This document shows positions 35,976 through 47,145 of a DNA stretch of 64,000 bases, in pieces. The notes beneath the pieces are model-generated. The model was given only the letters and a program-made list of their open reading frames with translations, made no database searches and was not told the origin of the DNA. Both the position numbers and the translations under genes were made by a program. The stretch is from Cladobotryum mycophilum (Eukaryota > Ascomycota > Sordariomycetes > Hypocreales > Hypocreaceae), in NCBI GenBank assembly GCA_036429605.1, contig CM071590.1, positions 1,674,001 to 1,738,000 of the forward strand. The letters run 5' to 3'. How positions within the stretch are numbered: position 1 is the first letter of the stretch; every line of letters begins with the position of its first letter.

Positions 35976-38900
35976 ATGGCGACCTCGCTCGCCGCGCAGC
36001 TTGCGCAGGTTGCCGCAAGCTCCAAATCTACTCTCAACCTCAAGGCGCAAAAGGCTGCCCACTCCAAGTCTCTGATCTGGGAAGCACGAGTCGCCGCGAC
36101 CCAGAGCTACCAGACGTTGTATGCGACCTGCCACCAGGGATTTGAGGAGCTTTGCCAGTTGGATAGTCGTTTTACGCCATTTCAGTCGACAATTTTCAGT
36201 GAAGAAAGCCAAAGTCAAGATCGAACACAGCTTACTGCTGCAGAAAATGAAGAATTGGATCGACACATTGAGGCCTTCCTACGGCTTGTAGGAAGCAGAT
36301 TGAGGCTTATGCCGGCAATCAAGGCTATTGAGTGGCTTATAAGAAGATTTCAGTAAGCGTGGGAAAAACTTTGCTATCAATGTGCCCAGGCTGACAATAG
36401 CGACCAGAATCCACACAGAAAACACCACTGTTTTGTTAATGACCTTCTTGCCATACCATTCCATTACTGCATTCGCGACCTTACTATCGATTCTGCCTGC
36501 AAAAATTCCTAGCCAATTCCGATTCCTTGACCCTTATATTCGATCTCTCACACCACCTCCCCGATCGGTTTTCGTTCATCAAGCTATCCACCATCCAGAC
36601 TTCCTCTCGTCTGTGTCAGAGTACACTCTCGAGTCATGCCGAAAACAGTTTCAGTATCCGGCCCTTATCACATTCTGGGGTGGTCTCATGACGGAAGCTA
36701 TGGGTGGAATTCTGGACCGAACCAGGTCAGGTCGAGCTGCTGTGCAGAGCGAAAACAGCCAAGCTTTGTTGCACCGACTCGGCCCTGTTTTTGCAGAGTC
36801 GTTGGTCATGAAAAAGGTCCCAAGTCTCCAAATTGCCTCTTATATGGCCATGACTATTTTCGTATCGAAAGGCGATTTGGAGGATGTTGCTGTTACTGCC
36901 TTGATGCAGCAATTGGTTCATGGGTGGACCAGTGAAACCGTCCGCCCTGGACTCGTATGCCTGACAATCCTGGCTCAGTTCCGATCTGCGAAGCAGATGA
37001 GCAGCAAGGTTACCAAGGCACTAATGAAGGTGCCGGACATTGGTACTCTTCTTGTTGAAATTGGCCAGGAGAGACGAGTCGATAAGCTGGCAAATGGACT
37101 TTGTTTGGCATTGGTTGAAAGACTGACCAAGAAGGGTGATTCCCGCGGACTTGCAACAATCATCGCAATTCTTGGCAGCCAGATTTTAAAAGAGAAGCAA
37201 ATCGCTGTCATCTTCAAGTCAATGCTCGTCACGGCTCACGCACTCAACGATGAAAACGACCAGGAAGGTACTCTTCGTAGAGAACTTGGCTCAACATTAA
37301 TCGCCTTGTCTCAAATTCCTGGAAAATCTGGCGACATTATACAATCAGCCATTGAGGAAGTCAAGTTTGATATCGAAGAGCTGGAGATGAAGTTGGATCT
37401 TTCTTTCCGTACTAGAAGACTGCCTGAAGCTGCCACAACTGAGCTTGAAACTGCAACCGGCGCCATCAAGAGCAAGACATTGCAGGATCTAGAAAAGTCC
37501 ATTGATGAAATATCGGATAGCACAGAATCCCTGTCTTCATGCTTACTACCCGAAGCCTCCGATATCTTCAGCGAATTTTGCCATTTGTTTCTCTCAATTG
37601 TGTCGGACCAGTCGTCAAAGAAGGCGGAATATCTGACCAAGTTTGAACAAATCCCCAACTTGCAGCGACAATCGGCTTTCAAGGACTGCACATATTTCTC
37701 CTTTTTTATCCGGATATGGTGTGGCCCTTATCCCGCGCTGGCAAGAGTTGCGGCGTTGGATATGGCCAAGAATAGGTTAAAGGCTAGCGGTGGAGAGGAT
37801 ATCGATATCCAGGCTCTTGTTCCCTACTGCATCACGGCTTTGAGTGATGCTTCAAAGCGAGTGCGCCAAGCTGCAGCGGATCTAATAACCGTAGCCACGA
37901 GCCTCTACCCTATCCCTGTAACTTCGAAGTCGACAAACATTTGGGGCGCTGATTCTCTATATGGAAAATCAACTTCCAAGGATATTGCTGCTCTTGGAAC
38001 GGACGTAGCTGCGAAAATGCTCCACTTGCAAATCTTGCCAACTGTAGAGGAATGCGTCATTGATTTGGAGCACATCTCTATGGTCCTTAAGTCAGCCATT
38101 GAGAACGGTAAGTATCAAGTTGCGCCGGAACCCTCCCTGGACAAGAAAGATCACATGTCACAGACTGCCAGGTTGGCGTTGCTGTCGTTCTTTGCCTCTC
38201 ACGCTGCTGCTACCCCCTGGCACTCGTAAAGAACAGACTTCTCAAATCACTAAACGAAGTGCGTGGTGTGTCTACGACAACGCGAACACAGCTCCTCCTG
38301 CCAACTCTGCAGTGGTGGGCCGGTTTAACAGAAGTGGAGGCTATAGAAATTTGCAGCACAGAACAACTAGAGAGATCAGTCTTGGACTCTAGGTTTGTCG
38401 ATGTCATTGTTCCTAACGATATTCCTGGCCTGGAGTACTTGCTCAAACTTCTGAAGGATCCTGCAAACGGAGAGAAGGCTGGTTTGGTACAAGCTGTGTT
38501 TGCCAGAATCAAGAAGATGTGGCCTGCCATGAAAGCTGAAGTCAAATTCATGGCGGCTGAGCAATTTTTGGAAATTTCTCAAGAGCAAGATCCTGCGAAC
38601 GATACCCAGTCTATTATCCCCAGCGAAGCTGCTGATCTCCTGAGATCTGTGCCTTTGACCACAGATATCCTATCCTTCTTCTTGGACTCTATTCAAACAG
38701 GAACCAAGATGATCACAGAGCCTCCTCCTAATAAGCGAAGGCGAACAAGCTCATCTGATGGAAACCGTGGCCTCATCACTCAGGTTACCCCTGAACTAAG
38801 CCGAGCACTCCGAAAGGTTACTTTTGTTTTGCAACTTGTTGACAGCTCAGAGCCTGTATCCCACCCTGAGCTTCTTGACGGCCTCTTCACTGCCCTTTCA

Positions 38901-41519
38901 GAACTTCAGCACTTTAGAACAGTTGTTGGCTCAGAGCTTGGCTATTTGCAGAATTTGATTTTGCGCAGTCTTCTTGCTATGATACCCGCATACAAGGCTA
39001 ACAAGAAACTCAAAATTGACAGCTCTGGCGGATATGGCGATCTATTAGTCAACTGCATTCAGAAATCCTCTAGTCCGGTTGTTCAGAATGCAGCCCTACT
39101 CTTGGTGGCAAGTCTCGCAACCACTGCACCAAACCTTGTCCTGCACAGCGTTATGCCAATCTTCACCTTCATGGGCACCTCTGTTCTTCGACAGAGCGAT
39201 GATTACTCCGCTCATGTTGTGGCGCAGACAATCAAGGAAGTCGTGCCTCCTCTGGTTGAGTCTCTGCGGCAAGGTCAGAAGAGCCCGATTGCTGGAGCCT
39301 CTGATATTCTGGTCAGTTTCACAACGGCGTACGAGCATATTCCGGCCCATCGAAGACAAGGTCTTTTTGTGGCCCTGGTGGAGACACTTGGCCCCAAGGA
39401 TTTCCTCTTTGCTCTGATCAGCATGTTGGTGGACCGATATGAATTGAATGACGATTTACTTCACTTTGTGTCTGATCTACTAAACCACTTCAACATTGAG
39501 ATTCAGCTCGAAAGTTTGGTTAAACTTCTGGATCTCGTTTCGGATCTCTTCAGGCCCAAGCCAAGCCTTTCTTTCGTGTTGCTTGGAATAAGCGATGAGG
39601 GTGAGGAGAAGGATGTAGAGAAGATTGCCCTTCGTCAACTTTCCGTCTTCCCCAGTCTCTTGTCCAACAAGAAACTCAAGACGCAAATTAGCAAGCTAGC
39701 AGACCGAGATGATATGGAAACTGCAGAGGTGCGTCAACTGTACGCAACGCTTCTCGAGGACGTGCTGCTGTTGGCAGACACAGTCAAGGCAAACAAGAGC
39801 CTCCACAGCCGATGTGGTGGCACTCTTTCAAACCTCCTCAACTTGCTCTCGATCGGCGAGTTCATCAAGGCCGTTGAGAACTTACTCGACCGACCAAACA
39901 TGGACCTGCGCCAGAAAGTCCTTCGTGCCCTGGAGGTTCGCGTGGAATCGGAAAGCAATACCGATCCTGCATCCAGGATTGCTCTGCTCACTTTCTTGCC
40001 ACAGCTCACCGCTGCCATCCGAGAGTCTAGTGATATTCGCTACAAGCACACAGCGGTAACATGTGTAGACAAGATTGCAGAGAAATATGGAAAGAAGGAC
40101 ATTGAAGCTGTTGTAGCCGCAGCAACAACCATTGCTAGCGAACATTGTCTTGGTCAGAGCGAGAAGCGACTCCGTGTCATGGGTCTTCTTTGTCTTTCAT
40201 CGCTTGTTGATGTCTTGCAGGACGCCATTGTTCCTGTTCTACCCGCAGCGATTCCGCAGGCGGTGGCCTATCTCCACGAGAGCTTAGAAGGTGACAGTCC
40301 AGACGAAGAGCTTCATTCCGCCAGTTATGGGTTTATTAGCTCCTTGGCAGAGCACCTCCCTTATATGCTGTCCACATACATCAACCAAATCTTGGAAGTG
40401 TCAGCAAAATCTGCCGAGGCTGGGTTTGATGACGAAACCAATGAGACCCGACTCAGCTGTCTTGAGTTCCTTGCCAAGAAGCTCGAAGCCAAGGAAATGT
40501 TTGTCGGCTTGGATAAGAGCTGGGGGAATACCGTGGCCGCAGGATTTTCGGTAAGTTATGGCAAAACTCGTTACAAGGTTGAGAACCACAGAGTACTGAC
40601 TTGGAATTCGCAGGCTACATCAGAATACCTTGACGTCCTTGGAATGGCCATTGACAAGCACCCCAAGTCTGCCATTACAAAGAATGCTAGCCTTCTCTCT
40701 AACATTTTCCTCAAGACTTTCGACCTTCGCCGTACAGTCTACGCCAAGGGTGAGAGCAGCGAGAACTCTCTCCGCCAAGTGGATGCGATGGAAGCATCCA
40801 TGTATGAGAAGACGTTGAAGATGATCTACAAACTCAACGACGCTGCCTTCCGACCCATCTTTATGCAGATTGTGGAATGGTCTAGTACTGGATTACCAAA
40901 GGGAGACAGTGCGGGTCAAGCTCTTCGACAATACAGCGTCTACGGCTTCTTCCAAACATTCTTTGAAAGCCTCAAGTCAATTGTCACAAACTACGCAACC
41001 TACGTGTTGGATGACGTCGTCAAGATTCTCAGCAGTGCCAATGTCAAGGTTGGCGAGGATCGACAGCTTTGGAGCCGTGTTCTCAAAACTCTGGCCAAGA
41101 GCTTTGAGCACGATCAAGACGACTTTTGGCAAGCCCCATCACATTTTGGAGTAATTGCGCCCGTGCTGATGGAGCAGTATCTCCATGCTTCGGTAATCGA
41201 CGTAACCGAGGATCTGATACCAGCCACAGTTGAACTAGCAGCTGCAGCTGACTCTCAGGCACATCAAAAGGAGTTGAACTCGGCACTGTTGAAGCACCTC
41301 CGATCTGAGAAGGCAGCTGTGCGACTGGCAGCAGTAAAGTGTGAACAAGCCCTGACGGATCGACTCGGCGAGGAATGGTTGTCCATGTTGCACGAAATGC
41401 TCCCGAGGATCAGCGAACTACAGGAGGACGATGACGAAGTTGTGGAGAGGGAGACGCATAGATGGATTGTCAAGATTGAGGGCGTTCTCGGCGAAAGTCT
41501 AGACGCAATGCTTCAGTAA
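35976..41519 (+). CDS. UTP10: U3 snoRNP HEAT-repeat protein UTP10 (HEATR1 family), with apparent -1 frameshift
   Basis: Exons are 35976-36352, 36408-40550 and 40614-41519, about 1808 aa if one base is missing from the sequence, which is the usual UTP10 size. The N-terminus MATSLAAQLAQVAASSKSTLNLKAQ is typical of the family. Helical HEAT-type repeats fill the rest, with a basic patch NKRRRTSSSDG in the middle. UTP10 belongs to the t-UTP/UtpA module of the 90S pre-ribosome and supports rDNA transcription and 18S processing in the nucleolus. Around 38213-38217 (five C) the frame changes: upstream it reads ASHAAATP then hits TAA at 38227, while the next frame reads PLALVKNRLLKSLNEVRGVS without a gap. 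A sixth C would restore continuity. The second intron (40551-40613) is 63 nt with no stop, so retention would add 21 residues. Confidence 0.93.
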
Positions 41520-42317
41520 TGGATGGATGGTGTGATGCGATGTGTTGTGATAAAAACACATGTGAGGAGCACATGTCAAATATTTAGGTGTATGATTGAA
41601 AAGATATCGTTGTTGCTATGAGGGGGCTGTTTAGATACAAAGACTCTAGAGCCGAAGAGCATGGATACACCTGAGTTGTATAGGATCAAGGAGAAAAGAT
41701 ACAAGCAAGATTAAGCGATTGTTCCCGAAGCTGATTGTGAAAGGACTACATGCATATATTTATGTTTTTTATGACCTCGGCAGGCCGGACAGTGCCTACG
41801 GCCCGTGAAATGGAAGATGGATACCATTGGAATCCGTTGATCAATTTCGGGTGGAACGGGTTGCGTAACCGGAGAGCCGGGTTTGAGGCTTTGGAGCTGA
41901 GACCAAGAATATCCCGAAGAATTATCGTCTTATGGAGTCAGGAGAACCAAGACAACCAAGTATTGAATTTCACAAGGTTTATTTTTTGTTTTTCTAATTC
42001 TCTAGCAGAGCAATTTGGAACCAGTGACAAAACACATTTTTCTTGGATCCGATTGGGGGGAGTGGAGACGCCCATGGAAACGCCAGCCCTGTTGCAGCGT
42101 GTGCCGATTGTTTTCGTTCAGATTGATGTCATGTCAAGATAAGGAAAGCCCCGTGGCGGACTTTTCTATTTAATAGACTTTAAAGGTCACACGACAGTCA
42201 TCTTTTTACAATCAAGTGCCATCGAACCATTTCTTTGTGAGACGTACAATTCAGAGAGGTTCCAGTCTTTACTTTCACGGCTACTTATAGATTGATGCAG
42301 TGCAAGCCTGGAGAACT
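41520..42317. other. Intergenic region, UTP10 to NDH-2
   Basis: About 800 bp hold the UTP10 3' flank and the NDH-2 promoter. A 130-codon open frame (about 41750-42142) has no recognisable motif and no splice support, so I do not call a gene. Confidence 0.55.
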
Positions 42318-43840
42318 ATGCCAGGGTTAGGGTTGTCCCGACATGAGTGCCGGTCGTTGATGAAACTGCGGAAGCAGAGACCGATAGTCAGGGTTACAGT
42401 GAGGTCATGGAGCTCAAGCAGAAAACATGGCAAGTACCAACTACATTCATTCCTTCTAGAACCTCTCGCACTAACTGTCATACAGAACGGAAAGAGCGAG
42501 TCGTCATCCTTGGATCAGGATGGGCAGGATACGCCCTCGCCCGCACCCTCTCGCCCTCCAAGTACTCTCGCATCCTCGTATCACCTCGCTCACACTTTGT
42601 CTTTACACCACTGCTCGCTTCTACGTCAGTCGGCACACTCGAGTTCCGCACAGCCATTGAGCCCGTGAGACGTTTAGGTCTGACCGAGTTCCATCAAGCC
42701 TGGGCTTCAGACATTGACTTCAAGCGCAAGGTCATTCGCGCCGAGGCCAATACCTATGGCGATATCGGTGCTAGGACAGAAGTCCAGCCTGTGAAGAAGA
42801 CAAAAGGCCCAGAGTTTGATGTTGAATATGACAAGCTAATCATAGCCGTGGGGTCTTATAGTCAGACCTTTGGTATTGAGGGTGTAAAGGAGCACGCATG
42901 CTTTCTGAGGGACATTGGAGATGCTCGCATCATTCGCCTGCGGGTTCTCGAAGCCTTTGAAAGAGCTGGTCTGCCGCCTACAAGCGAAGAAGACAAGAAG
43001 AAGCTTCTCCATTTTGTGATTGTCGGTGGAGGACCTACAGGAATCGAGTTCGCTGCTGAGCTGCACGACTTGGTTCGGGATGATCTATCGAAGCTTTACC
43101 CTCAGCTTGTGCCCCATGTGCGCATCACTATTTACGATATTGCGCCCAAGGTGCTACCCATGTTTGACCGAAACCTGGCCTCCTATGCGACCGACATGTT
43201 TCGTCGACAAGGGATCAGCGTCAAGACGCTGCACCATCTAGAGCGTATCCGACGAGAAGGGAATACGCTCATGCTTCGAGTCAAGGAGGAGCCAGAAGAG
43301 GTCGGTGCAGGATTGGTGGTTTGGAGCACGGGACTAATGCAGAATCCGCTTGTCGGCGGTTTATTAAACAAGGAGATTGAAAGTCTTGGACAGATTGCCA
43401 AGGATGCAAAGTCTGGAGGCATAATTACGGACTCGCATATGCGTGTCCAACTACAGGGTCCTGATGGAACGACTACGACGCTTCCTGATGTATATGCTCT
43501 CGGTGACTGTTCGGTCGTTCAGGAACAGCGATATCCAGCGACAGCACAGGTAGCTAACCAGCAAGCCGTCTACCTCGGTAAGCAACTCAATAAGAGAACC
43601 GACACCACCGATGATAGCAGATCCCTGCCGTTCAAGTTCCGCAACCTGGGCGTCATGGCCTACCTGGGAAGTTACAAGGCGATTCATCAAAGCAGTGCTG
43701 ATGAGCTCAAGGGCTGGCCTGCATGGATGCTGTGGCGGACAGCATATTTGACGAGAAGCATGAGTATCAGAAACAAAATTATGATTCCGGTGCATTGGCT
43801 TATAACCTGGATCTTTGGGAGGGATATATCGAGGTTCTAG
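42318..43840 (+). CDS. Type II (alternative) NADH:ubiquinone oxidoreductase, mitochondrial
   Basis: The CDS is join(42318..42429, 42486..43840), 488 aa. Exon 1 encodes a very basic presequence (SLMKLRKQRPIVRVTVRSWS) suited to mitochondrial import. It joins the enzyme through a 56-bp intron with a GC donor (gcaagt), a ctaac branch site and a catacag acceptor. The FAD-binding GSGWAGYALAR starts soon after. The NADH-binding motif VIVGGGPTGIEFAAEL lies near residue 216, and the second FAD segment DVYALGDCS and the membrane-anchoring C-terminus (NLGVMAYLGSYKAIHQ) follow. Such non-proton-pumping enzymes oxidise NADH and reduce ubiquinone at the inner membrane. There is no EF-hand insertion, and I cannot tell whether the active site faces matrix or intermembrane space. 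The unspliced frame from an ATG at 42407 is also open. Confidence 0.92.
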
Positions 43841-44446
43841 GGTATGGGATGTGAGAATGGGGTTGAATTGATGGTGTGTGTAATGGGTTCACAGCAAAGG
43901 AGGATGACGGAAAATGAATGACATGAAAAGAATGGTATAGAATGGATAGAATCAAAAATTATGCATAGCCCATTATTGACATCTCAACTCATGTTGGTAT
44001 CGGTGACACAATTTCGTTGGGATCATTCCATGCTCTGTATTCTGTACATTTTACTCTTATACTCGGACTTGTCCATCAGCATGCATACTGAAGACACTAT
44101 TGTTTTTACGGAAAATATGCAGTCTTTATAATCACACCCTATCATAACAATTGAACACGAATGTAACTTTTTTATGAATACTAGGTATCTATGTAACATG
44201 TTCCGTCATAAAAAGCAATAGGTTGATGATTGATTTGTCCGACTATAACCGGGCAAAATACCACCAACTTTGATTACTTTCAAAACCTGTTTTTTTTCGT
44301 GCGGGAATATTTATTCCACTTTCAACGACTTGGCTCCATTTTCTCAACTTCAACCTACATCTCATTACTAACCAGTATTAATATATAATACAAGGGCGGT
44401 CCTAACAAAAAAGAGACAAAGAAAAGAAATAAAAGAAATAAAGACA
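43841..44446. other. Intergenic region upstream of THI6
   Basis: 606 AT-rich bp cover the NDH-2 3' flank and THI6 promoter. An A-rich leader (aaagaaaagaaataaaag) directly precedes the THI6 ATG. I looked for a thiamine-pyrophosphate riboswitch core and found none. Confidence 0.55.
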
Positions 44447-46406
44447 ATGTCCAAACCGCCGGTCGATTACAGCGTCTACCTCGTCACCGACTCCACGCCC
44501 GAGATCCTAGGCGACAGGGACCTGGTCAAGGTCGTCGAGGCGGCGCTCCACGGGGGCGTGACGTGCGTGCAGTATCGCGACAAGACGTGCGACGCGGAGA
44601 CGGCGGTGAGGACGGCGAGGGCGCTCCACGAGGTTACGAGGAGGTATGGGGTTCCGCTTCTGATTAATGATCGGGTGGATGTTGCTGTTGAGGTGGGATG
44701 TGAGGGGGTGCATATTGGGCAGGATGATATGGGTGAGTCTGGCCTTTATTTACTTTCTCTCTCTCTCTCTCTCTGTGTGTGTGTCTCACTTTCTCTTGTA
44801 TGATTGAGGGTATATATATACATATACATATATATACATATGACTGACGATTTGATGGAAAATTAGAATATTCACAGGCGAGAAGATTGCTTGGTCCAGG
44901 GAAAATCATTGGTGTATCGGCCAGTTCCATCCAAGAAGCCATCAAGGCATGCGGAGTCGGGGCCGACTATCTCGGCCTCGGAGCCGTCCATGCAACATCA
45001 ACGTACATCTACCCTCCGCTTTTTTATTTCTTATATATATATATATAAACCCCCCTCCCAAAAAAGGACTCACTGACTCACTCACTTGAAACAAAATCTA
45101 CAGCAAAAAAGACACGTCAAACATCCTCGGCACGGCGGGTGTGCGTGACATCCTCTCGGCCCTCTCCGAGGCCGGCCACGGCGCCATACCCACCGTCTGC
45201 ATCGGCGGCGTCAACCGCCAAAACGCCAGATCCGTGCTCCTGGAGTGCAGCGTCTCGCCCCGGAAGAGCCTCGACGGCATCGCCGTGGTGAGCGCCATTG
45301 TCGGCGCGTCGGACCCGGCGGAGGCGGCGAGGGTCTTGCTGGGGGAAGTGGTGGCGGGGAGGATCCCGGATGTGTTGAGGGCGGTGCATGAGACGACGCC
45401 GCTGTCGCATAACATGACTAACATGGTATGAATGATGATTCTTAAAGTCCCCCTTTTTCTCGATATAGTGTTTGGGGGGTTCATCATGATGCTGATGATC
45501 GGTTCCAGGTCGTGCAGAACTTTTCGGCCAACATCGCCCTGGCAGTGGGAGCAAGCCCCATCATGTCCAACTACGCCGAGGAAGCAGCCGACATCGCCAA
45601 GATAGGAGGCGCTCTCCTTATAAACATGGGAACCGTGACACCAGAAGGGTTGAAGAACTACGTCCAAGCCCTGAAGGCCTACAATGACGCTGATCTACCT
45701 GTGGTTTTCGATCCCGTCGGGTATGATCCCTCCCCCTCCCCCTCTTACTAGACCCCCTTTACCCTGTTCCTACTCCTACTATTACTCTTACTCTTACTCG
45801 TCTACATAAGGAAAAAGAAGAAAAAAGCTAATCATCATTTTCAGCGCCGGAGCCACCACCGTCCGCCGCGAAGCCGTCAAACAGCTCCTCGCCGCCGGCC
45901 ACTTCAGCATCATAAAAGGCAACGAAGGCGAAATCCAAACCGTCCACGGCGCCTCCCTCCGCCAGCGCGGCGTAGACTCCGCATCCTCCCTATCTTTAAC
46001 CCAACGCGCCAGCCTCGTCCGCTCCCTCGCCAGGCGAACCTCCTCCGTCATACTCCTCACCGGCGCCACCGACTTCCTCAGCGACGGGTCGAGCACCATC
46101 CGCGTGGACAACGGGCACCCCCTCCTGGGCAAGGTGACAGGCACAGGGTGCTCCCTGGGCACCACCCTGAGCGCCATGGTCGCCGCCTTTAGGGTCGGGA
46201 GCCCGCTCATTGCCGCCGTGGCGGGCACGGTCATGTACGGCATCGCGGCCGAGAGGGCGGCGAGGAGGGACGATGTCAAAGGCCCCGGGACGTTTGTCCC
46301 CGCGTTTATTGATGAGTTGTACGCCGTGAGGACCGAGACTGCGAATGGAGATATCGAGTGGTTGAAGGCGGCGAGGGTGGAAGTAATGGATGTGAGGGAT
46401 GAGTAG
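44447..46406 (+). CDS. THI6: Bifunctional thiamine-phosphate synthase / hydroxyethylthiazole kinase
   Basis: The CDS is join(44447..44732, 44867..45002, 45104..45425, 45509..45720, 45845..46406), 505 aa; every join keeps frame and a family motif. The N-terminal half is ThiE-like: YLVTDSTPE, the diphosphate-binding QYRDK (42-46), LLINDRVDVA, GVHIGQDDM, GPGKIIGVSASS, DYLGLGAVHATSTKKDT and a GG phosphate loop (CIGGVNR). The C-terminal half is ThiM-like: NFSANIALAVGASPIMS, VFDPVGAGATTVRR, IKGNEGEI and GKVTGTGCSLGT with the catalytic Cys near 421. The fused enzyme phosphorylates hydroxyethylthiazole and couples it with the pyrimidine diphosphate to make thiamine phosphate. Intron 1 carries ct, gt and at microsatellites. 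The coding DNA is GC-rich in exons 3 and 5 compared with neighbours. A gaaa array starts just after the stop. Confidence 0.96.
44752..44800. repeat. ct/gt microsatellite inside THI6 intron 1
   Basis: A ct run passes into a gt run within the first THI6 intron, and a ta/tac-rich stretch (about 44812-44842) follows. These simple repeats explain the above-average length (134 bp) of this intron. Confidence 0.75.
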
Positions 46407-46410
46407 AGAT

Positions 46411-46479
<69 letters not shown>

Positions 46480-46837
46480 AAAAGAAAAAGAAAGAGAATT
46501 CGGGCATCAATAAAGTTATCATAAGAGAATTTAATTTCTAGAGGAGGCTTTATAGGGAACCAAGTATGGAATTATATGCATCCCGGTATTGATGCTCTAT
46601 CATGTTACTGATCAGGGTACTCAACATCCTACTCACATCAAACAGTGACGTTTCAATTTGTCTCTAGAATTGCTTTACATCAAGTATCATACACAGGTCT
46701 TAATAAGTTCTTCAAACATACAAAAGGGAGTTCATTCATTCCTCGTCAAACACTAGGTTCTGAAAGTCCCTCCTAGATTCTTGGCTTCACAACATGTATA
46801 ACCTATTATTTTATCCCGCCAAGGTCAAGTGGGTTAA
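46407..46837. other. Intergenic region, THI6 to tRNA-Thr
   Basis: It starts with the gaaa microsatellite. The remainder is AT-rich DNA without recognisable genes and supplies the upstream flank of the tRNA gene. Confidence 0.55.
46411..46494. repeat. Tetranucleotide microsatellite (gaaa)n, about 80 bp
   Basis: About 16 near-perfect gaaa units followed by imperfect aaag units begin five bases after the THI6 stop codon. They would be part of the THI6 3' untranslated region. Confidence 0.9.
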
Positions 46838-46922
46838 GCCCGTGTAGCTCAGTGGTAGTAGCGCATCACTCGTACTCTTAAGCGACATGATGAGGTCCGC
46901 TGTTCAATCCAGCGTACGGGCA
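46838..46922 (+). tRNA. tRNA-Thr(CGT) with 12-nt intron
   Basis: The sequence folds as a cloverleaf. The acceptor arms are gcccgtg (46838-46844) and tacgggc (46915-46921), with discriminator a46922. The T arm is cgctg/cagcg around ttcaatc, and the anticodon stem is catca/tgatg. The loop reads ctcgta, then 12 extra bases (ctcttaagcgac, 46875-46886), then a. The anticodon cgt (46871-46873) reads ACG threonine codons. The intron sits after position 37, the standard place for nuclear tRNA introns. The D arm (gctcagtggtagtagc) has one imperfect pair, so its exact fold is less certain. Confidence 0.92.
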
Positions 46923-47145
46923 GATTCGCGTGTTCTTTTTTGCCGCCCCCTGAAGGCTTCACCAACCTCATCTATAACCCCCCCTTTTGGCACTAGCAAC
47001 TTTTTTCATACTTAAACGAGAGCTAGATGGACTGTAAAATGACTCTCAATACCCATACCCGCTAAATCCCTGATAAATATACATGCTTGAGATATAATAC
47101 AAATGAGTGGCAGCAACAGCACATATACAGACATCTTGTCTTACA

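Noticed and set aside
38101..38166. Possible intron in UTP10 (gtaagt at 38107, acag near 38163)
   Set aside because: The enclosed codons fit the family length and helix pattern, and removing them would not cure the frameshift at 38213-38217 while keeping alignment.
41750..42142. 130-codon plus-strand open frame after UTP10
   Set aside because: No recognisable domain, composition unlike coding DNA here, and no splice partners.
43841..45002. TPP riboswitch upstream of or inside THI6
   Set aside because: The conserved ctgag and taatgccagcg-type cores were not found in the leader or in the first intron.
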